DNA of 47,861 nt from NCBI GenBank assembly GCA_031280955.1, contig JAITGA010000011.1, positions 1 to 47,861 of the forward strand. Direction: 5' to 3'. The notes beneath the pieces are model-generated. The model ran no database searches and was not told the origin of the DNA. It saw nothing but the letters and a program-made list of their open reading frames with translations. The translations under genes were made by a program, and so were the position numbers. Below, in pieces: positions 9,110 through 17,383 of this stretch. Source of the DNA: Lachnospiraceae bacterium. GTDB taxonomy: Bacteria; Bacillota; Clostridia; Lachnospirales; Lachnospiraceae. The first letter of the stretch is position 1; each line of letters opens with the position of its first letter.

Positions 9110-9290
9110 TGAAGTGTACCACCCGAAAGAGTAACAGCTCTACCGGGCAGGGTATAGTAAGCAGCTACCACCCGACACAGAGTTACTGCGGTACACATGT
9201 TCATTATAAGGCACTTTAAGCAAGTCCGCAAGAATGAACATTAGTGACCGGGTAGCGATGCCGACGGTCAACAACCGTTGTGAATCTGCA
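9110..9290 (+). promoter_or_regulatory. Long structured mRNA leader, unknown class
   Basis: No gene lies in 9017-9378. Two imperfect direct copies of an ACCACCCG...AGAGT(A/T)AC motif (from 9117 and about 9161) are enclosed by GTGTACC/GGTACAC arms. A perfect 9-bp stem ATGTTCATT/AATGAACAT (about 9198-9242) and a GACCG/CGGTC pair follow. It does not match c-di-GMP, SAM, lysine or T-box consensus features that I can recall. It may be a regulatory leader. Confidence 0.35.
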
Positions 9291-9378
9291 GCAGATTGCC
9301 ATTGACAGTTGGCTGATTTCGTCTATTGACGAGGTGTTAATTGCAACTATTGTGCGTAGAATAAAAAGGGATAGAAAA

Positions 9379-11589
9379 ATGAAGAAACGAGAAGAATCTA
9401 TCGGAAAAGCACGTAGCATCATATCCATCATGCTGACTGTCACCCTTATCCTCGGACTCATGCCGATGCAAGGCGAGGTGCTGAAAGTACGGGCAGAATC
9501 AATACAAATAAATATTGATGATGGTGACTTTGTTTCTGCGGTTGAAGCGGCTCTGGCTGCCATAGGTGACAAAGTGTATGATGGCACAAACACTATATCA
9601 GGTAGTCTACCCGCTAGTTTTTCTGATATTGATCTTGCAGAAAAAGGTGATGTAGAAAATGGCAAAGACGTAAAACTCAACATCACTGGTGTTAGGTTTG
9701 AGGATGCTGCTGCTGATGAAGACAATAACAAGAAAATTGTCATCACCGCGTGGAATGTAAGCGGAGATGATACAGGGAGCGATGTAGGTCAATATTCAAT
9801 TGGTGAACCCAGTCCTCATGCGTACAATTCTAATGCCAAAATCACCCCCAAGATAATCAATGCATCAGATATCAAAGCCCCAACAGGTACGGCACTTAAT
9901 GTCACTTACAACGGAACGATGAACTACGATGTAGTAGGTGGTTTTGAAGATGGTGTAATTATTGGAGGCAACACCGTTGTATTGGACTTGAAAGTTCAAT
10001 TAAAGGGTATTTATGCCCATGCCGGCAGCCGTGATTTCATGGTGGTATCCGGTAGCCTCTCGGGAGCTGATGCTGGTAACTATAAACTTAATGATGATAT
10101 CGACTGGGTGCAAGCAATAGTTCCCTCAGAAGATCTTAACATCGCGAAGTTCAATCACGGCACTGATTTTGACTTAGTAGCCGTCGTCAACATCGTTGAT
10201 ATTGATACTGACGAAAAAGAGTATAACCTCACTGTACGGTTGCCGGAACTGCCTGACCCCAAGCGGTGGGGACCAGTTATATCCTACACAGTCACTAGCA
10301 TTACAGGTGATGACATATTAGAAGTTAATAAACCAGCTGTAGGTCAGGTAGTTGACCCTACGAAGATGCCGTTGCAGATCAAAGCTTCACAAACCCTAGA
10401 TGAGTCCGCTACTATCTTTGTCACCTTCGTCAGCCAAAATATCAGCGATGTTATCATGAAAATTGACGTCTTCGTGGTCGATGGCAGTAAGCATACTAGG
10501 GTACATCCCGGACTAGGTGTTGGTTTATCACCATTTAGTGACGGTAATTTCTATACGCATGGAGCTATGCCTACTGTCACCGCTAATGTCGTCTGTGGCG
10601 TAAATTGTGGCAGAGCTAATAAGGACGAGTGTTTCGTCAGATTTGTTGCTACCGATGAGAATGATAACGACATCACCATATTTGTATTCGGAACTGGCAA
10701 CGAAGAAAAGATGAGTCCTGCCATGATTGTCATTCCCCAAGACACACATGCTGTAGCAGAAATCTTCATCACCGCAGTATATGATCATGTTGCCCCTCCA
10801 CCTCCCCCTAAGACCAACGGTGGCGGTGTAGTAGCCCCTCCCGCACCTCCGGTCGATGAGAGCCGCTTTGGCACTTCAGCAGAAGCTCTCAAGCGTTGGG
10901 AAGGTGTTACCAGTGATATTTCCAAGAAATTGGCAACAGGTGGTGCGTTCAGTCATTCCATCCGTACCGGACGTGATACTGTCGTTCCTACCACTACCAT
11001 CGCCGCTCTCGCAGGAACAGAAGGTACGCTGATGATGAATACAGGCGCAGGTGTGACCTTTAGTATCAGCGGCATGAACATTCCCGCAGGTTATGATGGC
11101 ACGAGGCTCAACCTCGGTCTTCGCAGCGGACGTGTGAACGCTCCTGACGCCGCTCTTGCGGCAGTACTGGCACGTTCATACACCAGTATCCAGATTCCGA
11201 TGGTTTCCCGTGAGCAGTTTGGCTTCACCGTCAACATGCACTTCAATGTTGGTGCCGCTCACTCAGGCAAATCAGCGAATCTCTATCGCTTTAACTCCAC
11301 CACGGGTGCATTTGAGTACCTTGGCAGTTTCCCGATCAATGAAAAGGGACAGTTCATGTTCGGTATCAGCGGCGGCGCAGATTATGTCGTCACCGTGACT
11401 GATGTTGCTCCTGACCTTGCGATCGTGACTACTGCTGCCAATGGTCAGTTCCACACCGTTCGCCCCGGCGATTCGATGGGACGCATTGCCCGCCTTTACA
11501 ATACCGACCTCGCCACCTTACGCACCCTCAACCCCGACATTCGTAATGTCAACTTCATCAGGGTTGGACAGCAGGTGAGGGTACAATAG
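9379..11589 (+). CDS. Secreted YDG-repeat protein with C-terminal LysM
   Basis: The 736-residue protein starts with a Lys/Arg-rich n-region and hydrophobic core ending near VRAES (residues ~1-40), a Sec signal peptide. A YDG-type segment follows (KVYDGTNTISG; second copy around VTYNGTMNYDVVGG). Then come beta-rich domains, a proline linker (APPPPPKTNGGGVVAPPAPP, ~475), a ~150-residue beta domain, and a terminal LysM (HTVRPGDSMGRIARLYNTD...IRVGQQVRVQ, ~690-736) that should anchor it to peptidoglycan. ATG 9379 is preferred because the signal peptide begins there; the open frame reaches back to GTG 9280 through structured leader. Function is probably surface or wall-associated; adhesion is a guess. 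Monocistronic. Confidence 0.85.
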   Translation: MKKREESIGKARSIISIMLTVTLILGLMPMQGEVLKVRAESIQINIDDGDFVSAVEAALAAIGDKVYDGTNTISGSLPASFSDIDLAEKGDVENGKDVKLNITGVRFEDAAADEDNNKKIVITAWNVSGDDTGSDVGQYSIGEPSPHAYNSNAKITPKIINASDIKAPTGTALNVTYNGTMNYDVVGGFEDGVIIGGNTVVLDLKVQLKGIYAHAGSRDFMVVSGSLSGADAGNYKLNDDIDWVQAIVPSEDLNIAKFNHGTDFDLVAVVNIVDIDTDEKEYNLTVRLPELPDPKRWGPVISYTVTSITGDDILEVNKPAVGQVVDPTKMPLQIKASQTLDESATIFVTFVSQNISDVIMKIDVFVVDGSKHTRVHPGLGVGLSPFSDGNFYTHGAMPTVTANVVCGVNCGRANKDECFVRFVATDENDNDITIFVFGTGNEEKMSPAMIVIPQDTHAVAEIFITAVYDHVAPPPPPKTNGGGVVAPPAPPVDESRFGTSAEALKRWEGVTSDISKKLATGGAFSHSIRTGRDTVVPTTTIAALAGTEGTLMMNTGAGVTFSISGMNIPAGYDGTRLNLGLRSGRVNAPDAALAAVLARSYTSIQIPMVSREQFGFTVNMHFNVGAAHSGKSANLYRFNSTTGAFEYLGSFPINEKGQFMFGISGGADYVVTVTDVAPDLAIVTTAANGQFHTVRPGDSMGRIARLYNTDLATLRTLNPDIRNVNFIRVGQQVRVQ

Positions 11590-11595
11590 TGCAAT

Positions 11596-11671
11596 TTTGC
11601 TTCGCAAAACATGCACGGCAGTTTGCGAAGCAAAGTCCGTGTGCTGTCATTGCGGGCTTGACCCGCAATCC
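11596..11671 (+). repeat. Composite palindromic repeat downstream of LysM gene
   Basis: A perfect 13-bp stem TTTGCTTCGCAAA/TTTGCGAAGCAAA (11596-11608/11622-11634) starts 6 nt after the stop codon. It is followed by the short variant GTCATTGCGGG-CTTGA-CCCGCAATCC (11644-11671). The first hairpin may also act in 3'-end formation. Confidence 0.8.
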
Positions 11672-11724
11672 ATGCGCCGCACTAGAATCAGTATGAATGT
11701 AGTAAAGTAGGTAGTAATATGACG

Positions 11725-11765
11725 AAACCCGGGCTTCGCAATAAGAGGCTCGGGGTTTGTTTTTG
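11725..11765 (+). terminator. Probable intrinsic terminator
   Basis: AAACCC-GGGC pairs with GCTC-(bulge)-GGGTTT (11725-11734/11748-11758), followed by GTTTTTG. It lies about 135 nt after the LysM gene and would stop that transcript beyond the repeat element. Confidence 0.55.
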
Positions 11766-11772
11766 TGTGCCG

Positions 11773-11905
11773 GAAGAATGACACGCTTTATCGTCATTCT
11801 TCAGCACAAAGAGCTTTGCAAAGCAAAGCTCGTGTGCCCTCATTGCGAGGCGTTTTACGCCGAAGCAATCCCCGGGTATCGTCATTGCGGGCTTGACCCG
11901 CAATC
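11773..11905 (+). repeat. Composite palindromic repeat, modules A-B-C plus short variant
   Basis: Four palindromes in order: A, GAAGAATGAC/GTCATTCTTC (11773-11782/11793-11802); B, AGCTTTGCAAAGCAAAGCT (11812-11830); C, CATTGCGAGGC...GCCGAAGCAATCC (11840-11870); and the short variant GTCATTGCGGG...CCCGCAATC (11881-11905). The same A-B-C order recurs near 28514 and 42290. Confidence 0.85.
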
Positions 11906-11965
11906 TTTTTTTCCACTTTTTCCACTTTTTCCACTTTCTTTTCACACTTTTTTCACACTTTTCTC
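11906..11965 (+). repeat. T/C-rich tandem microrepeat
   Basis: A 9-bp unit (TTTTTCCAC) is repeated about three times exactly, then continues as degenerate TTTCACAC units. It fills the space between the repeat element and the next promoter. Confidence 0.75.
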
Positions 11966-11975
11966 AAAAAACCAC

Positions 11976-12003
11976 TTGACACCTCACAATTAGGTGGTAT
12001 ACT
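11976..12003 (+). promoter_or_regulatory. Promoter of Thr/Asn-rich protein gene
   Basis: TTGACA (11976-11981) and TATACT (11998-12003) with 16-bp spacing. The start point near 12010 rules out the upstream in-frame GTG at 12016 as a likely start and supports ATG 12040. Confidence 0.7.
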
Positions 12004-12039
12004 GATATTGAGAAAGTGTCGCCAGAAAGGAGGAACGCT

Positions 12040-12906
12040 ATGCAAATTGCGCCAGTAGGTAATCAACCGTATATTTATAACACTAACCAAGTGGATGCAG
12101 CCAGCCTTAACAGGGTGACAGCGATTCCTGCCGATTTGGAGGCAGAAAGAACTGATTTCACCGGATTGGTGGGAAATGACGGAAATGAAAATCCGCTCCG
12201 CCCCGGCGAGTCGGCAGATTATGAGCAAATCGTAGAGAGCCAGATGTCACTCTCGGAGCGAAATGCCGCTCGTATTATGCCGGATGGTGGTAATACTACC
12301 GAAATGACGGCTGTGGTAACACAGGGGGAATCAGCTGTAGATACCGCCGCTACGACCAATGAATCGATGGCGGTTTCTGATAACGCCACAAACACTACTA
12401 CTACGTCCAATGAACCGATGACGGTTTCTGAAAACACCACAAACACTACTACTATGTCCAATGACCCAGGGGCGATTTTAACGAATCCTACAAACACCGT
12501 CACAGTCAACGAGCTTTCGGCAAATACAGGCAATAATAACACCACAGACACCACCGCTACGACCAATGAAACAGGGGATTCGGTGTTCGCCAACGTGATT
12601 CCCGATGAGCTAGAGCGACCTTATACCAACGCCGCTGTGGAAACTGCCGTGACCAATGCCGCTGACAATGCGACTGCTCTCACCGCAACATCGAACTATG
12701 ATGTTACCGCTGCTACGCCGCTTGAAACTACGGGGGCGACGAATGATGGCACGGTAGTTGCTGCTACAGAAGTCGCACCAAACACCGCACCAACGGAAAC
12801 CACCAATGAAACAACAGTTGCCCCACCGACGGCAGAAGAGAGAAACACAGATAGCCTTGACCCTTTCGCTCCGGCAGCAACGATGGTTGACCGTGCGGTT
12901 GCATAA
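12040..12906 (+). CDS. Thr/Asn/Ala-rich low-complexity protein
   Basis: The 288-residue protein has an ordered N-terminal ~75 residues (MQIAPVGNQPYIYNTNQVDAA..., SLNRVTAIPAD, LSERNAARIMPDG). The remaining ~210 residues are of very low complexity, rich in Thr, Asn and Ala. A 17-residue unit (NESMAVSDNATNTTTTS) is repeated nearly exactly at 12358-12459. No signal peptide, membrane segment or known domain is visible. RBS AAGGAGGAA and its own TTGACA promoter are clear. It precedes the zincin/lipoprotein cluster by 194 bp on the same strand; a link is possible but untested. I do not recognise the family. Confidence 0.7.
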   Translation: MQIAPVGNQPYIYNTNQVDAASLNRVTAIPADLEAERTDFTGLVGNDGNENPLRPGESADYEQIVESQMSLSERNAARIMPDGGNTTEMTAVVTQGESAVDTAATTNESMAVSDNATNTTTTSNEPMTVSENTTNTTTMSNDPGAILTNPTNTVTVNELSANTGNNNTTDTTATTNETGDSVFANVIPDELERPYTNAAVETAVTNAADNATALTATSNYDVTAATPLETTGATNDGTVVAATEVAPNTAPTETTNETTVAPPTAEERNTDSLDPFAPAATMVDRAVA

Positions 12907-13099
12907 GGTGTTCGCTTTGGTTGTTGTAATGTACTTACATTAACATTAGTTTTGATTTCACACAGATTTATGAATAAAGTAATTATTCTGGTAGTAAAAT
13001 CACAATAAGAAATCATCCACTCTCCTTTACATCTACCTCTATTTTTAGTAGAATTGCCTGCATGGATACAATCAAGAAACGACGTATAGGAAGTAACTA
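12907..13099. other. AT-rich intergenic stretch before zincin gene
   Basis: No gene or strong promoter is seen. A weak -10 like TACAAT lies near 13063 and a small AATGT/ACATT hairpin near 12940. AGGAAG at 13089 serves the next gene. Confidence 0.3.
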
Positions 13100-14914
13100 A
13101 TGGCACAAGGTTTCCGGGGAAATGCGGCGAAGAGATACTTTGCCACCATATCAACAGCTCTTGAAAGGGCATCTATGCTGTCAGGCACTCCTGCCGCTCA
13201 GCTTCCTGATGGCGAAACAGGTGGCTACCAACTGGAAACAGGTAACAGCTCCAACATCGTTATTATCGACGAAGTGTACCATCATGGTATATCCATGATG
13301 ACGGATGCAGACATAGAGATGGAGAGTAAGCTTCGCTATGTGATTACCCGACTCGAAGATGTGTGCCATACACTTTTCAAAATGTCGGCGACAACAGCGA
13401 AGATAGAGGAACTGCTAGGTGAACTAAAAGCCCACATGAACGGCTACCGAGACCACAGTATCGAGGCACGGCGAATCACACAGGGTTACATGATACAAAT
13501 GAACTTTTACGACCAAGGCGAGACCCGTGTGTATAATGACTATGCCGTCCGTGAGTATATAAGGGTTTGTACGGCAGAAATTAAAAGACAGATAAGTGCC
13601 CTTGATGATAAGAAGCATGAACTAACTATGGAGCTTCATTCATCACAAAATGCACTTACCATGTCCCAATCCTTGCTTGAAAGAATCATATCCGAACAAT
13701 CTGTAAACAGTTTGTCAGATACTGCACAAATGACCAATCTTAGTCGCGGAGTATCTAACTTACAAACACAAATCAGCTCAATCATTAGTCAAATCCGTGA
13801 AATAGAAGAGTGTGTTGATTATTTAAGTAGTACCCTCCATAAGGCGAACAGTACGATAGAGGACTTATTGGAAAATGTACAGTCTGTGGACAGGAGCTAT
13901 GCGCTTGATATAGAAGCTCTCAACGACTGGACGCAGCAATACATTAACAGGATGCGTGAGATAGGTGACAGTATTGGCGGAGTCATGCAGTCGGCGGTGA
14001 CAGGTGAGAGGATAGGGATTCTTAGCTGTCCCGCTACGCTAGATACGTTATTAGAAGCACTTGAAATCTTCGAAGAGAGAGACCGCACGGCGATATTGGA
14101 GATAATAGCGGATGGACCGAAGCTGTTTAGAAACTTGCTATTTATGTTTGCGGATAAGATAAACATTGTCGATATAGATTATCATATAGCTGGATTTACC
14201 CCTCCGGACACAAGACTAGCAGATGGATTAATTACTGTATTTTCAGAGATTCGACTCAATGTAGCAGATGACCGAGAAGATGGTTATGTTAATTTTTTTC
14301 ACGAGATAGGGCATTTAATAGACTTTTACATAACAAAGGAATGGTTAGAACTCAATAACAAGACAAACTTCACCAGTAGCGAGAGCAAGTATAGTCAGAT
14401 ATTATATGATGCGATGAGAAATGATGTAGAGAGATACCTGCGTAAAGTAACGGGTGATATTGCCAAAGAGAGGTTTCTACCTCCTGCCGAGTTGATAAAT
14501 ATGACTATATATGAAGTAGATGAGGTGATAGAGATAGCCATTGCTAACATAATGGCAGGAAATAAAGTGGTAGATGCTGGAACAATTGCTGAAGAGTTAC
14601 AAAAAGCTATACATATTTTTTTAGATGAGGAATTTGCCAAAAATGTAATGAACCCGGTATCTGATTTGATTGGTGGTTACACAAACAATGCAATCAACGA
14701 AAAATATGGGCATTTTGACCCCAATTATTGGGTTTGCCCCGATGGACAACCCACGGGTGCACATCAACAGGAGTTTTGGGCTCACTATTATAGTAGCCAA
14801 ATACGCCGCTGTGATGAATCGTTACAAAACATGGAACAATACCTTGCAGAGGGGTTTAAAGTGCTAGAGGATATAGTCAGCGAAATAGAATCATTGAAAG
14901 GAGGAAAGCGATGA
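13100..14914 (+). CDS. Coiled-coil protein with lethal-factor-like zincin domain (putative effector)
   Basis: This 604-residue protein has a helical N-terminal half with clear coiled coil (~65-280; e.g. ISALDDKKHELTMELHSSQ, LQTQISSIISQIREIEECVD). The C-terminal domain carries the zinc-protease motif HEIGHLIDFY (H401, E402, H405, D408) and a candidate third ligand in QQEFWAHYY (E558). HExxHxxD plus a distal EF(F/W)A glutamate is the arrangement of anthrax lethal factor/PPEP-type (M34, ATLF) peptidases. No Sec signal is seen, so export could be by type VII or another route, or it acts internally. RBS AGGAAG. Its stop overlaps the lipoprotein start (ATGA). AGA/ATA-rich codons suggest transfer. 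Toxin role is inference. Confidence 0.75.
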   Translation: MAQGFRGNAAKRYFATISTALERASMLSGTPAAQLPDGETGGYQLETGNSSNIVIIDEVYHHGISMMTDADIEMESKLRYVITRLEDVCHTLFKMSATTAKIEELLGELKAHMNGYRDHSIEARRITQGYMIQMNFYDQGETRVYNDYAVREYIRVCTAEIKRQISALDDKKHELTMELHSSQNALTMSQSLLERIISEQSVNSLSDTAQMTNLSRGVSNLQTQISSIISQIREIEECVDYLSSTLHKANSTIEDLLENVQSVDRSYALDIEALNDWTQQYINRMREIGDSIGGVMQSAVTGERIGILSCPATLDTLLEALEIFEERDRTAILEIIADGPKLFRNLLFMFADKINIVDIDYHIAGFTPPDTRLADGLITVFSEIRLNVADDREDGYVNFFHEIGHLIDFYITKEWLELNNKTNFTSSESKYSQILYDAMRNDVERYLRKVTGDIAKERFLPPAELINMTIYEVDEVIEIAIANIMAGNKVVDAGTIAEELQKAIHIFLDEEFAKNVMNPVSDLIGGYTNNAINEKYGHFDPNYWVCPDGQPTGAHQQEFWAHYYSSQIRRCDESLQNMEQYLAEGFKVLEDIVSEIESLKGGKR

Positions 14915-15723
14915 AAAGAAAAGGAGGTGTTTTAATTATATTGTTATTTCTCATTGGTTGCACTATCACAGAAACCGAAGAGGGTGAACAAGGAGTAGTA
15001 CCAACTATGCAATTGGCAAATAACGAAGATAGTAGTGTTAATAACAGAAATGAGGACGAAGTGAGCAAAGAGATTATCAAAAGAAGTAGAAATGAGTTTA
15101 TTGAATTGAAGGAACGTAGATCGTATTTAGTACAAAACCGGAGATTTAATGAAAGTATTGCACTTGAGAAGGAAATTGGGAATGAAATTGATGTCCATTT
15201 CATAGTTCGTAGCAAAGAATACACCCCTGCCGCTAGTGACATGGATTTTCATAGAATAGAGCGATTTGTGTTTGCTCACAACATCGGTGGTTACGGATAT
15301 GGAATAGTAATTGATAAGACATACGGAAGAACCTACTTTACCCCTCATTATGCTGCTGTTTGGGCTCTAACTAAGGATATGTATTTTGCTGAGTATATAG
15401 AGCAGGATATGGAAGGATTGATAAATATCCTGGAAGAGGTATGCATACGTGACTGGGAAACTGATTATGTGGGTTATAATCCTGGCAGTGGAAGCGATGC
15501 ATGGTGGATAGGAGCGCTGTTTGATGATGGTACGATAATGCGCCGATCGGGTTCTGGTTCTGTTGATGGAAGACCTCCATATAAGCAATTAGAGGTGTTT
15601 TTAGAATATGTATATGCCATGGGTGTGGACATTGAAACTAGACATTATGCTGAGGGTGGGGAAACACCGAAACAAACTCGTAATGTAATAAGGAGTCATT
15701 TGGAGAGACATCGAAGCAAATGA
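14911..15723 (+). CDS. Lipoprotein coupled to zincin gene (putative immunity/partner)
   Basis: The 270-residue protein begins MKRKGGVLIILLFLIGC, a lipoprotein signal with lipobox LIGC (Cys17), so it is anchored on the outer face of the membrane. A charged helical stretch (~50-95) precedes a mixed domain with aromatic-rich segments (GYGYGIVIDKTYGRTYFTPH, SGSDAWWIGALFDDGTIMRR). No catalytic motif is recognised. Its ATG overlaps the zincin stop codon by 4 nt, with AAAGGAGG in the end of that gene, so the two are translationally coupled and probably work together. Membrane-anchored partners next to secreted toxins are often immunity proteins; here that is an inference. Its own stop overlaps the next small ORF. 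Confidence 0.8.
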   Translation: MKRKGGVLIILLFLIGCTITETEEGEQGVVPTMQLANNEDSSVNNRNEDEVSKEIIKRSRNEFIELKERRSYLVQNRRFNESIALEKEIGNEIDVHFIVRSKEYTPAASDMDFHRIERFVFAHNIGGYGYGIVIDKTYGRTYFTPHYAAVWALTKDMYFAEYIEQDMEGLINILEEVCIRDWETDYVGYNPGSGSDAWWIGALFDDGTIMRRSGSGSVDGRPPYKQLEVFLEYVYAMGVDIETRHYAEGGETPKQTRNVIRSHLERHRSK

Positions 15724-15860
15724 TGAGGGAGATGTTGATTTGTGAACTTATAGAGTTTACTACCTCAACATATATAGAGTTTATTACCTTCATTTATATA
15801 GCGTTTCTTGTTTTGGGCGTATTCCTCATATCCTTGATTGTTTACAATCTCTATACATAG
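15720..15860 (+). CDS. 46-residue single-pass membrane peptide
   Basis: This short ORF overlaps the lipoprotein stop by ATGA (15720-15723) and ends at TAG 15858-15860. The peptide begins MMREMLICELIEF and has one hydrophobic helix (FITFIYIAFLVLGVFLISLI, ~21-40), then a short polar tail. An alternative start is ATG 15732, with GAGGGAG upstream. The 4-nt overlap, the hydrophobic helix and the position as last gene of the cluster argue for a real product. Its DNA contains three degenerate ~24-bp repeats (TATAGAGTTTA-type) that could instead explain the open frame. Function unknown; a role in membrane protection or anchoring is speculation. Confidence 0.5.
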   Translation: MMREMLICELIEFTTSTYIEFITFIYIAFLVLGVFLISLIVYNLYT

Positions 15861-15894
15861 AGTTTTGACCGACCGAGTCAGTCAAAGAACGCCC

Positions 15895-17229
15895 TCAACT
15901 CCCTTGCATCACCGCAAAAAAATCAGGAAATGTCTTTACCACACATGCGGGATTGGCGATTCGGATACCCTTTACCCGCAGTCCAATCAATGAAAAAGCC
16001 ATAGCTACACGGTGGTCATCATAAGTCTCAACAAGTGTCGGCTTCGGTTTGCCGGGGTATATCACGATGCCATCGGGTATATCGCTGCATTTGATTCCCA
16101 TTTTGGTAAGTTCCCGGGAAATGGCAGCAAGTCTGTCACACTCATGAAACCTAATGTGACCGACATTTCGTATCGTTGTCGGAGAAGTAGCAAAAGGCGC
16201 AAGAGCTGCCAAAGTCAAAGCCTGCTCACCCATATCACTCATATCGACATCAACACCGGGGAACACTCCCCCTGTTTTGCTAAAGGAAATTCCTTTGTCA
16301 GTTCTCGTGATTTCCCCACCCATTGATACGAGTAATTGTATAAAAGGAAAATCATCCTGCTTTATAGATTCGGGAACATTATTGACCAATACAGTACCAC
16401 CCAAGAGTAGGGCAGCGGCGAAGAAATAACTGGCACTCGTCATATCGGGGGCAATAGTATAATCACAGGCACGGTATCTTTGCCCGGCGGCAATGGTATA
16501 CGTTCCACTATCTCCACAACTGACCAAAACCCCGAAATCACCCATCATTTTGACTGTCATATCTATATATGACGGTGATGTCACTTTTTCCCCGGTATAA
16601 ATACAATGACTTTTATGTGGAGGCAGAGATTGGGGTGAAGGCTTTTCTGCCAGAGACTCATCAGATAGAGTTTCATCAAACAAAGGGGTGCACAGTAAAA
16701 GTGCACTGAGAAATTGACTGCTCTGGCTTGAATCAAGGCAGACTTCACCGCCATCAAGCGGTTTTCCCTTTAGCCGAAAAGGGAAATGACCATGATTTTC
16801 AATGAAATCAATTTCTGCACCGAGGCTTTCCAAGACAGATAGAAGCGGAGACATCGGACGTTTTTTCATTTGTGCTGATGCATCTATGAGATATTCACCC
16901 TTACTTGTGGCAAGGATGGCAGTCAAAAAGCGGGCAGTTACACCCGATTTGCCCACATTTATCTTTGCCTTGGCAAGCGGAGGCTTCCCACTTAGTGTGA
17001 TTATCTGCGCCGCCTCGTCAATTATCGGTTCATATCCGAGGGCAAAGAGGCAAGAAAGCAGATTGCGGACATCATCGCCAAACTGAACATTGGTCAAGGT
17101 GCTAGTCCCATCAGCAAGACTTGCCAAAAGCAACGCCCGAAGCGTGATGCTTTTCGACCCCGGAATGGTAACTTCACGGAAAAAAGGGGTAAGTATCGGT
17201 TTGACATGATAGACATCAGGAGTGGACAT
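15895..17229 (-). CDS. aroA: 3-phosphoshikimate 1-carboxyvinyltransferase (EPSP synthase)
   Basis: The 444-residue enzyme joins phosphoenolpyruvate to shikimate-3-phosphate in the sixth step of chorismate synthesis. Motifs in order are PGSKSITLRALLLASLADG (~24-42), GKSGVTARFLTA (phosphate and PEP binding), DSSQSSQFLSALLL and the C-terminal YDDHRVAMAFSLIGL. An extra Ser/Pro/Glu-rich loop (~205-230, LSDESLAEKPSPQSLPPHK) makes it slightly longer than the usual ~425 residues. RBS GAGGT lies 9 nt before ATG 17229. The gene is divergent from the nicotinamidase-like gene and separated by the accessory block from the DAHP synthase gene, so shikimate genes are scattered here. Confidence 0.95.
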   Translation of the reverse strand: MSTPDVYHVKPILTPFFREVTIPGSKSITLRALLLASLADGTSTLTNVQFGDDVRNLLSCLFALGYEPIIDEAAQIITLSGKPPLAKAKINVGKSGVTARFLTAILATSKGEYLIDASAQMKKRPMSPLLSVLESLGAEIDFIENHGHFPFRLKGKPLDGGEVCLDSSQSSQFLSALLLCTPLFDETLSDESLAEKPSPQSLPPHKSHCIYTGEKVTSPSYIDMTVKMMGDFGVLVSCGDSGTYTIAAGQRYRACDYTIAPDMTSASYFFAAALLLGGTVLVNNVPESIKQDDFPFIQLLVSMGGEITRTDKGISFSKTGGVFPGVDVDMSDMGEQALTLAALAPFATSPTTIRNVGHIRFHECDRLAAISRELTKMGIKCSDIPDGIVIYPGKPKPTLVETYDDHRVAMAFSLIGLRVKGIRIANPACVVKTFPDFFAVMQGS

Positions 17230-17383
17230 TGACTTACCTCATATATTTGTGTTATTTATAAAGGAGCAAGTAACCGATATCCGGAGTCACTGGTTACACT
17301 GCGCATTGCCTATAAACCATACCAACAACCATTACAGGCAAACACTTTCACCCATACTCTATTATATAGGAAGGAACGGATAT

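Noticed and set aside
9017-9280. Known riboswitch (c-di-GMP, T-box) in the leader
   Set aside because: No conserved consensus blocks of those classes could be matched by eye.
9280-9378. In-frame N-terminal extension of the LysM protein from GTG 9280
   Set aside because: The signal peptide begins at 9379 and the extension lies in structured leader.
12016-12039. GTG start of the Thr/Asn-rich protein
   Set aside because: Only a few bases after the predicted transcript start; ATG 12040 has GGAGG.
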